From assembly GCA_902544085.1 (NCBI GenBank), contig CACCAP010000002.1, positions 62,001-126,000 on the forward strand: a DNA stretch of 64,000 nt. The letters are read 5' to 3'. Positions within the stretch are counted from its first letter, which is position 1. Every line of letters starts with the position of its first letter. The notes under the pieces were generated by a model. That model was given only the letters and a program-made list of their open reading frames with translations. It was not told the origin of the DNA and ran no database searches. The translations under genes and the position numbers were made by a program. The stretch comes from an uncultured Bacteroidota bacterium (GTDB taxonomy: Bacteria > Bacteroidota > Bacteroidia > Flavobacteriales > Flavobacteriaceae). Below, one piece after another: positions 45,052 to 52,065 of this stretch.

Positions 45052-45501
45052 GTGTTTAAATTTAAAAATTCAATTGGAAAAGAGATCGACCCGATAACTT
45101 ACACATTAAATATAATGGAGAGGTTTCCTGACGTTGAAATTCATATTGGAACTGATTCTTACTCACTTTCTGATCAAACAAAATATGTCACTGCAATTGC
45201 TTACAGATACAAGGATTCAGGTGTTCATTATATTCACTCCAAGCAAACTGTTCCTAAAATAAAGGATATATGGACTAGATTATGGAAAGAAACAGAGCTA
45301 AGTATCCAAATTGCCCAGGAACTAAAAAGTAATAAAAAAATAAGCTTGGAAATAGATATGGATTATAATGAGGACAATCGATTCTACTCAAATAAATTGG
45401 TTTCAGTGGCAAAAGGTTGGGCGAATTCCCTAGGCTTCAAAGTCAATATAAAGCCATATCGTCAAATAGCAACTTCCGCAGCAGATTACTTGTCAAAATA
45501 A
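45052..45501 (+). CDS. RNase H-like YkuK (DUF458) family protein
   Basis: The 149-aa cytosolic protein matches the YkuK/DUF458 RNase H-like group through VEIHIGTDSYSLSDQTKYVTAIAYRY, IWKE-like IWTRLWKETELSIQIAQEL, EIDMDYNED and KPYRQIATSAADYLSK. The acidic residues in GTDS and DMDYNED may bind metal. The function is unproven. The start is GTG at 45052. The gap in front of it has no promoter I can defend. Confidence 0.82.
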   Translation: MFKFKNSIGKEIDPITYTLNIMERFPDVEIHIGTDSYSLSDQTKYVTAIAYRYKDSGVHYIHSKQTVPKIKDIWTRLWKETELSIQIAQELKSNKKISLEIDMDYNEDNRFYSNKLVSVAKGWANSLGFKVNIKPYRQIATSAADYLSK

Positions 45502-45521
45502 TATAAGTTTTTCTAATTTTG
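45490..45521 (+). promoter_or_regulatory. Candidate promoter of the 45539 gene
   Basis: TTG (45490-45492) and TAATTTTG (45514-45521) are separated by 21 bases, matching the Bacteroidota -33/-7 arrangement. It overlaps the end of the YkuK gene. The ATG follows 17 bases after the -7 box. Confidence 0.5.
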
Positions 45522-45538
45522 TAAAAACAATTTTAATC

Positions 45539-46273
45539 ATGAAAAAAATAATTACACTTTTAGCATTTTTAATATGCTACACGGGATTCTCACAAGATCC
45601 TAATTTTTTACAAATAACATATATAAAACCAACCCCAGGTGAAAATTATGCACAGATAATCAATGAGAACTGGTCAAAGCTCCATCAAAAAAGAATTGAT
45701 GATGGAATTATTGTTGGTTGGGATGTTTGGTGGGCCATGAATAGCACATCAGAATCTGACCACCAAATTGCTATTGTAACCCTTGTTGAAAACATTGAGG
45801 ATTTCAATAATAATCCAGGTATTAGATCTGTTTTTCCAGATTGGTCTGATGAAGAGTTTGAGGAATTTAGTCAAAAAAATCAAGCTGCAAGAACTATTGT
45901 CAAAACAGACCTACTTGCTATAAAAAATAGAGCTTCAAAACAAGATTCCATTCCAAATGTTCTAGTCATGAACTACATGAAAGTAAAGCCTGTAAATGCT
46001 TTAGCGTATGAAAAAATGGAGGATAATTATAAAACCACAAATTTTGAAAATTCAAATAGAGCATCATGGGGAATGGCAAAAAGAATTGATAAATATGGAA
46101 CAGGTCTTGGATGGAATTATATGACTTTTGATTTATATAACAATGGATCAGAGTTAATGAATTCTAGAGTCAATACATATGAATATCCTGCAGAATTAGC
46201 AAAAGATTTTGAAATTAGAGATATGGTATATAGTCAACCATATTGGAAATGGATGGCTCTAAGAAAAGAATAA
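45539..46273 (+). CDS. Secreted protein of unknown function with possible internal duplication
   Basis: The 244-aa protein has a signal peptide (MKKIITLLAFLICYTGFSQ) and no lipobox. Two halves look related: NFLQITYIKPTPGENYAQIINENW and NVLVMNYMKVKPVNALAYEKMEDN, each followed by a GW..W-type segment (VGWDVWWAMN, ASWGMAKRID...GWNYMTFDLY). This could be two dimeric alpha/beta-barrel-like domains. No catalytic residue is clear. It has its own candidate promoter and a strong hairpin behind it. Confidence 0.7.
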   Translation: MKKIITLLAFLICYTGFSQDPNFLQITYIKPTPGENYAQIINENWSKLHQKRIDDGIIVGWDVWWAMNSTSESDHQIAIVTLVENIEDFNNNPGIRSVFPDWSDEEFEEFSQKNQAARTIVKTDLLAIKNRASKQDSIPNVLVMNYMKVKPVNALAYEKMEDNYKTTNFENSNRASWGMAKRIDKYGTGLGWNYMTFDLYNNGSELMNSRVNTYEYPAELAKDFEIRDMVYSQPYWKWMALRKE

Positions 46274-46283
46274 TAAATTTTGA

Positions 46284-46312
46284 AAAGGTGATGTTTTACA
46301 TCACCTTTTTTT
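46284..46312 (+). terminator. Rho-independent terminator, abutting the next start codon
   Basis: GGTGATGT (46287-46294) pairs with ACATCACC (46298-46305), with loop TTT and a T run to 46312. The ATG of the next gene is at 46313. It is a strong GC-rich hairpin in an A/T-rich region. Confidence 0.8.
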
Positions 46313-47326
46313 ATGAAAATTTTATATTGTATTCAGTTAACAGGAAATGGTCATTTAACTCGTGCTAATGAATTAATTCCTGAGTTCAAGAAAGTTGCTA
46401 AGGTTGATGTTCTAACAAGTGGTAATCAAAACTCTTTGGAAATCAAGGAGAAAGTTGATTTTAAACTTAGAGGCTTAAGTTTTGTTTTTGGATCTCAAGG
46501 TGGCGTGGACATTTTTAAAACAATTTTTAATCTTCGACCATTCACTTTTGTAAAAGATGTACTCAATATCCAAGTAAAAAATTATGATTTAATAATTAAT
46601 GACTTTGAACCCGTGTCTGCATGGGCCTGTAAATTGAGAGGAGTTCCATGCTATTCAATGAGCCGTCAATATTCCCTTATTCAGAAAAATATTTTCAAGA
46701 AAGAAAGACCAAAATTATATGAATTACTGATTCTTAAGTATTTTGCTCCTACAGTAATGGGAATTGGATTTGATTACAAAAAAAATAATTCAAATAGTTT
46801 CTATCCCATCATAAAATCTAATATTAAAAGAAAAAAAATTATTAATAAAAACCACTACACGATATACCTTCCGTCATTTTCCATAGAAAACATAATAAAT
46901 TTTTTTTCCACTTTTGATGAAGTCATTTGGCACGTCTTTTCACCAAAGATCAATAAGTCTTTTAAGAAAAATAATTTAAGTTTTTTTCCAATTGACTATA
47001 AGGGTTTTGAACAAAGTATTCTCTCATGTGAAGGGATTATTAGTAATGCCGGATTTGAAACAACATCAGAGGCGTTATATTTAAATAAAAAGCTTTTGAT
47101 TATTCCTATGAAAAATCAGTTTGAGCAGCAGTATAATGCCTCAATTCTGAGTGATATTGGTGTAACAACTTTACTTGATCTAAAGCTAAAAAGACTGAAC
47201 AAGGTAAAAGAATGGATTTTATCAAAAAAATCTATCAAAGTGAATTATGATTATAATTACAAATCAATTATTGAAAAAACTTTATTAGATTATCAACAAA
47301 TAAGCAAAAAAAAACCCATCTTTTAG
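46313..47326 (+). CDS. Glycosyltransferase (MJ1255-like family)
   Basis: A 337-aa GT-B type protein: YCIQLTGNGHLTRANEL at the N-terminus (nucleotide-sugar glycosyltransferase loop), NDFEPVSAWACKLRGVP in the middle, and the C-terminal GIISNAGFETTSEALYLNKKLLIIPMKNQFEQQYNA motif, which binds the donor. It resembles the MJ1255-type glycosyltransferase group. The start ATG follows a terminator with no gap, and the stop codon lies in the loop of the next hairpin. No signal peptide, so cytosolic. Confidence 0.8.
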   Translation: MKILYCIQLTGNGHLTRANELIPEFKKVAKVDVLTSGNQNSLEIKEKVDFKLRGLSFVFGSQGGVDIFKTIFNLRPFTFVKDVLNIQVKNYDLIINDFEPVSAWACKLRGVPCYSMSRQYSLIQKNIFKKERPKLYELLILKYFAPTVMGIGFDYKKNNSNSFYPIIKSNIKRKKIINKNHYTIYLPSFSIENIINFFSTFDEVIWHVFSPKINKSFKKNNLSFFPIDYKGFEQSILSCEGIISNAGFETTSEALYLNKKLLIIPMKNQFEQQYNASILSDIGVTTLLDLKLKRLNKVKEWILSKKSIKVNYDYNYKSIIEKTLLDYQQISKKKPIF

Positions 47327-47336
47327 ATGGGTTTTT
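47311..47336. terminator. Bidirectional terminator containing the stop codon
   Basis: AAAACCCATC (47311-47320) pairs with GATGGGTTTT (47326-47335). The TAG stop of the glycosyltransferase gene (47324-47326) is in the loop and first stem base. Flanking A and T runs make it usable by the convergent gene as well. Confidence 0.8.
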
Positions 47337-47354
47337 TCTGTTTTTTAGCAAAAA

Positions 47355-47549
47355 CTATTTTCCTTTAACAAATGGTAGACCAGTTTTTGGGCTTTCTACT
47401 ACTTGTTTTCCTGCTGGAAGATCACATGCATTTGATCTTGCGTCTTTAGCGAAATAATAAATAGTTTGGTTTCTACCTCCTTTAAGAGTAACATCTTTTG
47501 AATGTAGATGATAAGTTTTTCCTTTGCTGTTAGTGTGAGTATATCCCAT
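47355..47549 (-). CDS. Conserved small basic protein, function unknown
   Basis: A 64-aa basic protein without signal or TM: MGYTHTNSKGKTYHLHSKDVT then KGGRNQTIYYFAKDAR and a C-terminal ESPKTGLPFVKGK. I recall similar small proteins in flavobacteria but no function. Its start is a clear ATG, and it ends 19 bases from the bidirectional terminator. The two Lys/Arg-rich parts suggest binding to nucleic acid or ribosome (weak inference). Confidence 0.7.
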   Translation of the reverse strand: MGYTHTNSKGKTYHLHSKDVTLKGGRNQTIYYFAKDARSNACDLPAGKQVVESPKTGLPFVKGK

Positions 47550-47666
47550 TTTTTTAATTTTTAATTAATGTTAGTTAAATTTAATTAGTTACAATATACA
47601 AAAAAAAAATTACTTCCTCTCTGTTGGTAATTTTTTCACCTCTGGACCAGTTTTTTAAAATATACA

Positions 47667-48353
47667 TTACAGCTTTTCCTTAAAATTATTTTTTATAATT
47701 TTTGACCATAACCTGTATCCTAATTTGTTCAGATGAAGCTTGTCGTTCACGAAATATTTTTCTCTGGGATAACCTTTACTATCTAAAAAATCAAGTCTAG
47801 TGGTAATATAATTTAAGTTTTCCCTTTTTGCTGTATAATCTTTTATCATGTCATTAGTTTTTGAGATTTTGTCCCAAACTGACCAACGACTAATGGTTGG
47901 TGTTGTTTCAATTGCAAATATTGGTATATCTCCATGAATAGATTTAATCTCTTTGGTAAAAAATTTAAAAAGCTGAAGAACCTCTTTAGGTTTTAGATCT
48001 CCATACCAACTATTATTGTTCTTCCCTGTTATATCGTTTGCAACAAAAACTGCAATTGCCCTAGGTTTGTGGTTCTTTACCAATCTTTTTGTGTAATGAA
48101 TAAGGTCATAAAAATGAGCACCACCATACCCCCTTTTAACAACCTTGTAAGGGGACATATCTGACTTTATCTCTTTCCATAGACGAATGCTTGAACTTCC
48201 AACAAATAAAATACAATCATCATCACATGGCTCTTCTTCATCATTTGACTCTAAAACTTTTATATCTTTTTCCCATCTATCAGACTTTAATGGATATTTT
48301 TTTAATGGTGAGCAAGAAATTAGTAGTATGAGCAATAAAGTAAGAAATCTCAT
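47667..48353 (-). CDS. SGNH/GDSL-type hydrolase lipoprotein
   Basis: The 228-aa protein has a lipoprotein signal (LLILLISCSPL). SGNH blocks: FVGSSSIRLW (block I, Ser in place of GDS), GYGGAHFYD (block II), AVFVANDITG (block III) and the C-terminal NDKLHLNKLGY (Asp and His). It likely removes acetyl or other ester groups from carbohydrates. Its ATG overlaps the stop of the YdjC deacetylase by 4 bases, which suggests joint work on one acetylated glycan. Confidence 0.78.
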   Translation of the reverse strand: MRFLTLLLILLISCSPLKKYPLKSDRWEKDIKVLESNDEEEPCDDDCILFVGSSSIRLWKEIKSDMSPYKVVKRGYGGAHFYDLIHYTKRLVKNHKPRAIAVFVANDITGKNNNSWYGDLKPKEVLQLFKFFTKEIKSIHGDIPIFAIETTPTISRWSVWDKISKTNDMIKDYTAKRENLNYITTRLDFLDSKGYPREKYFVNDKLHLNKLGYRLWSKIIKNNFKEKL

Positions 48354-49399
48354 CCCAGTAAGACCTTTTTTAAGTCAATCCAACTAATGAGCTTGATATC
48401 ATTTTCTTTGATTAATTTTTTAAATTCTTTAGAATTCATGATATTATGATCTTTTTGCCTCCATCTGTAATCAAAATTTGGATGATCAATAGTAATTTCT
48501 TTTAATTCGGGTTCATCTTTACCCAAATGAATAATTATTTGACTTAATCCAGGTTTTAAATTCTTAATTACATTAAAATAAAAATTTTCAATATCCTCAA
48601 CTTTTGTTCCGCCGTGGAGCATATGAAATTGATCAACTATGACAGCATTAATTGGCTTATCCAATCCACCATTAAAATGCATACTTGCCTCAATTGGAAC
48701 AAATGCCAATAAATCATTTTCAACTGCTAAATTGATATATATTTTAAAAATTTCGGGATCAAAAAATAGTGCGCCCTCGTGACTATCAATATGTGAAGGT
48801 TCCAGCCCCATTGATTTTGCTAAACTAATCTGAGCTTGAAGCTCCATCTTAATTTCGTTTAAATCTGCATTTTTAACGAACTTTCTTTTATTACAGTAAA
48901 AATTATTAATGCTATTATGCAAAGAGGGTGTTTTAGCTTTATCCAATATACCTCCCCATTTATGATATTTCCATTCGCTTGTGACTGTCAAATGAACTCC
49001 AAAATCAAAATTTGGATTTTCAACTGCAAATTTTAACCCTTCCTCCATTTCATAAGTATTCATAATTATTGCAGCAGATGTAATGGAGTTATTTTTGAAT
49101 GATTCAAAAGTAGATTCATTTACTGATTTACTAAGTCCAACATCATCAGCGTGTATAATTAGTAACTTCTCATTTTCATCATATCCTAGTTTGGTTGCAA
49201 TGGAATTAAAATCTTCCTTCTGGCGATTATCTTTAATATATTCAAAAATAAATTCCCAATCGTAAATTGGAAATTGTTGATAATGAAGAAATGAGATGAC
49301 TATTAGCAGCAGAGAGGTTACAGCAATTGACAGTATTTTGAATAATTTAAGCAGAAAATTATATTTTAAATGAGTTTGAAAATTACAATTTTTTTGCAA
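48350..49399 (-). CDS. ChbG/YdjC-type carbohydrate deacetylase with N-terminal TM
   Basis: The 349-aa protein has a TM anchor (about residues 19-41) and a polysaccharide-deacetylase-like domain with ADDVGLSKSVNES (metal site), FGVHLTVTSEWKYHKWG, SHIDSHEGALFF and FHMLHGGTK, as in YdjC/ChbG proteins that deacetylate chito-oligosaccharides. I use the TTG at 49399, because no ATG is near. The partner SGNH hydrolase overlaps its end. It lies divergent from the sulfatase, which may act on the same polymer (inference). Confidence 0.75.
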   Translation of the reverse strand: MQKNCNFQTHLKYNFLLKLFKILSIAVTSLLLIVISFLHYQQFPIYDWEFIFEYIKDNRQKEDFNSIATKLGYDENEKLLIIHADDVGLSKSVNESTFESFKNNSITSAAIIMNTYEMEEGLKFAVENPNFDFGVHLTVTSEWKYHKWGGILDKAKTPSLHNSINNFYCNKRKFVKNADLNEIKMELQAQISLAKSMGLEPSHIDSHEGALFFDPEIFKIYINLAVENDLLAFVPIEASMHFNGGLDKPINAVIVDQFHMLHGGTKVEDIENFYFNVIKNLKPGLSQIIIHLGKDEPELKEITIDHPNFDYRWRQKDHNIMNSKEFKKLIKENDIKLISWIDLKKVLLG

Positions 49400-49422
49400 A
49401 TGAAATAACTACATTTGAAACT

Positions 49423-50829
49423 ATGAGAAATGTACTGTTGTTAATTATTGTCATATTAACTAGTGGGTGTTCGGTTACTGAAAAGCCCAATATTATTTGG
49501 ATAACTGTTGAGGATCAATCAGCATATTTTTTTCCATTTTATGGGAATAAAGATGTGTCTCTACCCAATCTTGAAGAGCTTTCAAGAGAAAGTTTAATTT
49601 TTGAAAATATGTATGCAACATATCCTGTTTGCGCACCTGCAAGAAGTTCAATAATTACAGGAATGTACCCTCAATCTATTGGTACACATAATATGAGAGC
49701 CATGCATTACGATAACTACTTAGAAAATGATAGAAATTTGGGAGAAAGAACTAAATGGGACAGTTCATTGTCAATCCCAAGATATTCTTCGACAATTGCA
49801 GAGTCAATTAAAACATTTCCAATGATTTTAAGACAAAATGGATATTTCACATATAATGATGCAAAAGGTGATTATAATTTTATAATCAATGACTCAACAT
49901 GGTCTGAATATCAAACCAAAAATGATCTTACGAAAGATAAATCACCACTTTTCGCAGTTTATAATTTTCATGGCACTCATGAAGGTAGTATATGGCAAGA
50001 AGATAAATCTGAACTTATGGTAAATCCATCAGAACTTTCGGTTCCTGAAATATTTCCTGATGACTCAGTTGTAAGACATTCAATGGCTGTGAATTACACT
50101 AATCTTATCAAAATGGATGAAAGAGTTGGGAAATTGATAGATAAGCTCAAAAAAGAAGATTTATATGATGATTCATATATTTTCTTTTACAGTGATCATG
50201 GAGGGCCATTTCCCAGACATAAAAGAGCAATCTATGAAACAGGTACTAAGGTTCCTTTTTTAGTCAAATTCCCTGTTGGAAAAAATGAAAAAGTAAATAA
50301 GAAACAGCTTTTGAGTTTTGTTGATTTAGCACCTACAGTTTTATCAATTGCAGGTGTGAAATCACCAAGTGAATACCAAGGTTTTGCTTTTCTTGGAAAA
50401 AACAAGATTAAAATGGAAAGGGAGTTTTTATACACGTCAAGTGATCGTTTTGATAATGTTCCCGACCGTATCAGAGCAGTGAGGGATTCAAAGTTTAAAT
50501 ATATCAGAAACTACAATCCAGAAAATTCTCATGCATTGAATGTTTTATATAGAAAACAAATGTTACTTATGAGACATTTAACAAGTCTTCACTTAACTGG
50601 TCAACTTGATGAAAAGTCCGATAATTGGTTTAAGTCTCCGAGGTTAATGGAGGAACTCTATGACTTAGAAAATGATCCATTCGAATTAAACAATTTATCA
50701 CTTGATTCCAATTACACTGACATAAAGAAAAAATTGAGCTTAAACCTAGATGAATTTCTTTTAAAAATTGATGATCTGGGTCGAATACCTGAAGAGGAGC
50801 TTATAAAACTTATTTCATCTGAAGATTGA
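49423..50829 (+). CDS. Sulfatase lipoprotein
   Basis: A 468-aa S1-type sulfatase with a lipoprotein signal (ILTSGCSVT). The sulfatase signature is VCAPARSSIITGMYPQ, where Cys70 would be converted to formylglycine (CxPxR). NIIWITVEDQS and FFYSDHGGPFPRHKRA supply the calcium site and GTHNMRA follows. It should remove sulfate esters from glycans such as algal polysaccharides. No formylglycine-generating enzyme is seen in the window. It ends with a TGA that overlaps a small downstream gene. Confidence 0.9.
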   Translation: MRNVLLLIIVILTSGCSVTEKPNIIWITVEDQSAYFFPFYGNKDVSLPNLEELSRESLIFENMYATYPVCAPARSSIITGMYPQSIGTHNMRAMHYDNYLENDRNLGERTKWDSSLSIPRYSSTIAESIKTFPMILRQNGYFTYNDAKGDYNFIINDSTWSEYQTKNDLTKDKSPLFAVYNFHGTHEGSIWQEDKSELMVNPSELSVPEIFPDDSVVRHSMAVNYTNLIKMDERVGKLIDKLKKEDLYDDSYIFFYSDHGGPFPRHKRAIYETGTKVPFLVKFPVGKNEKVNKKQLLSFVDLAPTVLSIAGVKSPSEYQGFAFLGKNKIKMEREFLYTSSDRFDNVPDRIRAVRDSKFKYIRNYNPENSHALNVLYRKQMLLMRHLTSLHLTGQLDEKSDNWFKSPRLMEELYDLENDPFELNNLSLDSNYTDIKKKLSLNLDEFLLKIDDLGRIPEEELIKLISSED

Positions 50830-50957
50830 AAACCTCAACAAAGTTTTACATAATTTCATTGATGATACTAATACCAATAGTTGCACTAATGTTTAATATT
50901 TACGCTCTATTCCTTTTCATACCCTTGGGTCTTGTTATTAGAAACAAAAAAAATTAA
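50826..50957 (+). CDS. Small membrane protein (43 aa) after the sulfatase
   Basis: The frame TTG 50826 to TAA 50957 gives 43 aa, MKTSTKFYII then a long hydrophobic stretch (SLMILIPIVALMFNIYALFLF) and a basic end VIRNKKN. Its TTG overlaps the sulfatase TGA by 3 bases (TTGA). The single TM and basic tail look like a real but minor protein. Function unknown. Confidence 0.45.
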   Translation: MKTSTKFYIISLMILIPIVALMFNIYALFLFIPLGLVIRNKKN

Positions 50958-51021
50958 TTTATATTTAGGCGAAATTTTAGTGATTTTGATTTAAGGTCTA
51001 ATTATTGTAATAAACACTCTA

Positions 51022-52065
51022 GTGAGAATATTTTTACTTATATTTTTTTTCTTAATAACATTCAAAAGTAGAGCTCAGGAAGGTATTCCTATTTATTTTG
51101 ATTATTTAACCGAAAATTATTATTTGGTACACCCTTCGATGGCTGGTGTTAATCTAGTTGGAGGTAAGATTAGAACCACTGTTAGAAAACAATGGTTTGA
51201 TCAAGTCGAAGCCCCAAACCTACAGACTTTAACCGCAGACTTAAGAGTTTCAGAAAGATCCGGAGTGGGAATTACAGTTTTTAATGATCAAAATGGATAT
51301 CACTCACAAAAAGGAGCATATCTTACTTACGCACATCATATAAATTTTGCTGATGATTTGGTTTTAAGTAAAAGACCTTACCCATCCAAAGACGACGAAA
51401 TTGACCAATTATCTTTTGGAATAAGTATTGGAGGAATTCAAAACTCCTTGGATCAAACAACTTTTGATCCATTGGATCAAAATTTTGTACCCGATCCGTT
51501 AATCTCAGGTTTGATGGAAAATACAGGATATTTTAACATGGATGTAGGGATATCATATGTTTCAAATAAATACTATGCTCATTTAACTGTAAAAAATTTG
51601 TTGTTTAGTCCTCACAATATGTACGGTGATTTTGAATACAGCTACCCTAGGGATAGGACCAGCTTCAAAAGGCTTGTAGCTTCACTTGGATACGTTTTTT
51701 ATACTGAAACACCATGGAGTTTTGAGCCCTCTGTACTCTTTCAGGTTTCTGAGCTCACTAAAGAGAAGTCAATTGACACAAATTTGAAAGCTTATTACAA
51801 ACTCAGGTCTGGAAGACTTTGGGCAGGGTTGGCATTTAGAAATTCTCTTGAAGGTGCTGAATTTGTTGATGTTTCAACTGGTCAAATCAAAGAACAGACG
51901 CTTCAACTTGTCACACCACTTTTTGGAATAGACTATAAAGATTTTGTATTTTCTTATAATTATTCATACCAATTTGGGGATATTAATTTTGGTTCTGGCG
52001 GTTTTCACCAGATCACTCTTGGTTTTAATATATTGAGAGGATCGATTGATTGCGATTGCTTCTAA
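51022..52065 (+). CDS. PorP/SprF-family outer-membrane protein (T9SS)
   Basis: The 347-aa protein starts at GTG 51022 with a signal peptide (ends SRAQE). It has the PorP/SprF pattern: HPSMAGVN near the N-terminus, RKQWFDQVEAPNLQTLTADLR, YLTYAHHI and a C-terminal strand YSYQFGDINFGSGGFHQITLGF. Such proteins are outer-membrane partners used by T9SS type-B cargo proteins, usually beside them. Here it converges with the giant gene (stops overlap by 4 bases). Confidence 0.88.
   Translation: MRIFLLIFFFLITFKSRAQEGIPIYFDYLTENYYLVHPSMAGVNLVGGKIRTTVRKQWFDQVEAPNLQTLTADLRVSERSGVGITVFNDQNGYHSQKGAYLTYAHHINFADDLVLSKRPYPSKDDEIDQLSFGISIGGIQNSLDQTTFDPLDQNFVPDPLISGLMENTGYFNMDVGISYVSNKYYAHLTVKNLLFSPHNMYGDFEYSYPRDRTSFKRLVASLGYVFYTETPWSFEPSVLFQVSELTKEKSIDTNLKAYYKLRSGRLWAGLAFRNSLEGAEFVDVSTGQIKEQTLQLVTPLFGIDYKDFVFSYNYSYQFGDINFGSGGFHQITLGFNILRGSIDCDCF

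Noticed and set aside
47583..47669. 28-codon frame after the SGNH hydrolase stop (minus strand)
   Set aside because: Although it starts in a TAATG overlap, it is short, A/T-rich and lacks any feature; I could not support it.
49410..49417. TACATTTG before the sulfatase gene as a promoter
   Set aside because: The nearest TTTG is only 13 bases upstream, too close, and the start codon is only 5 bases after it.
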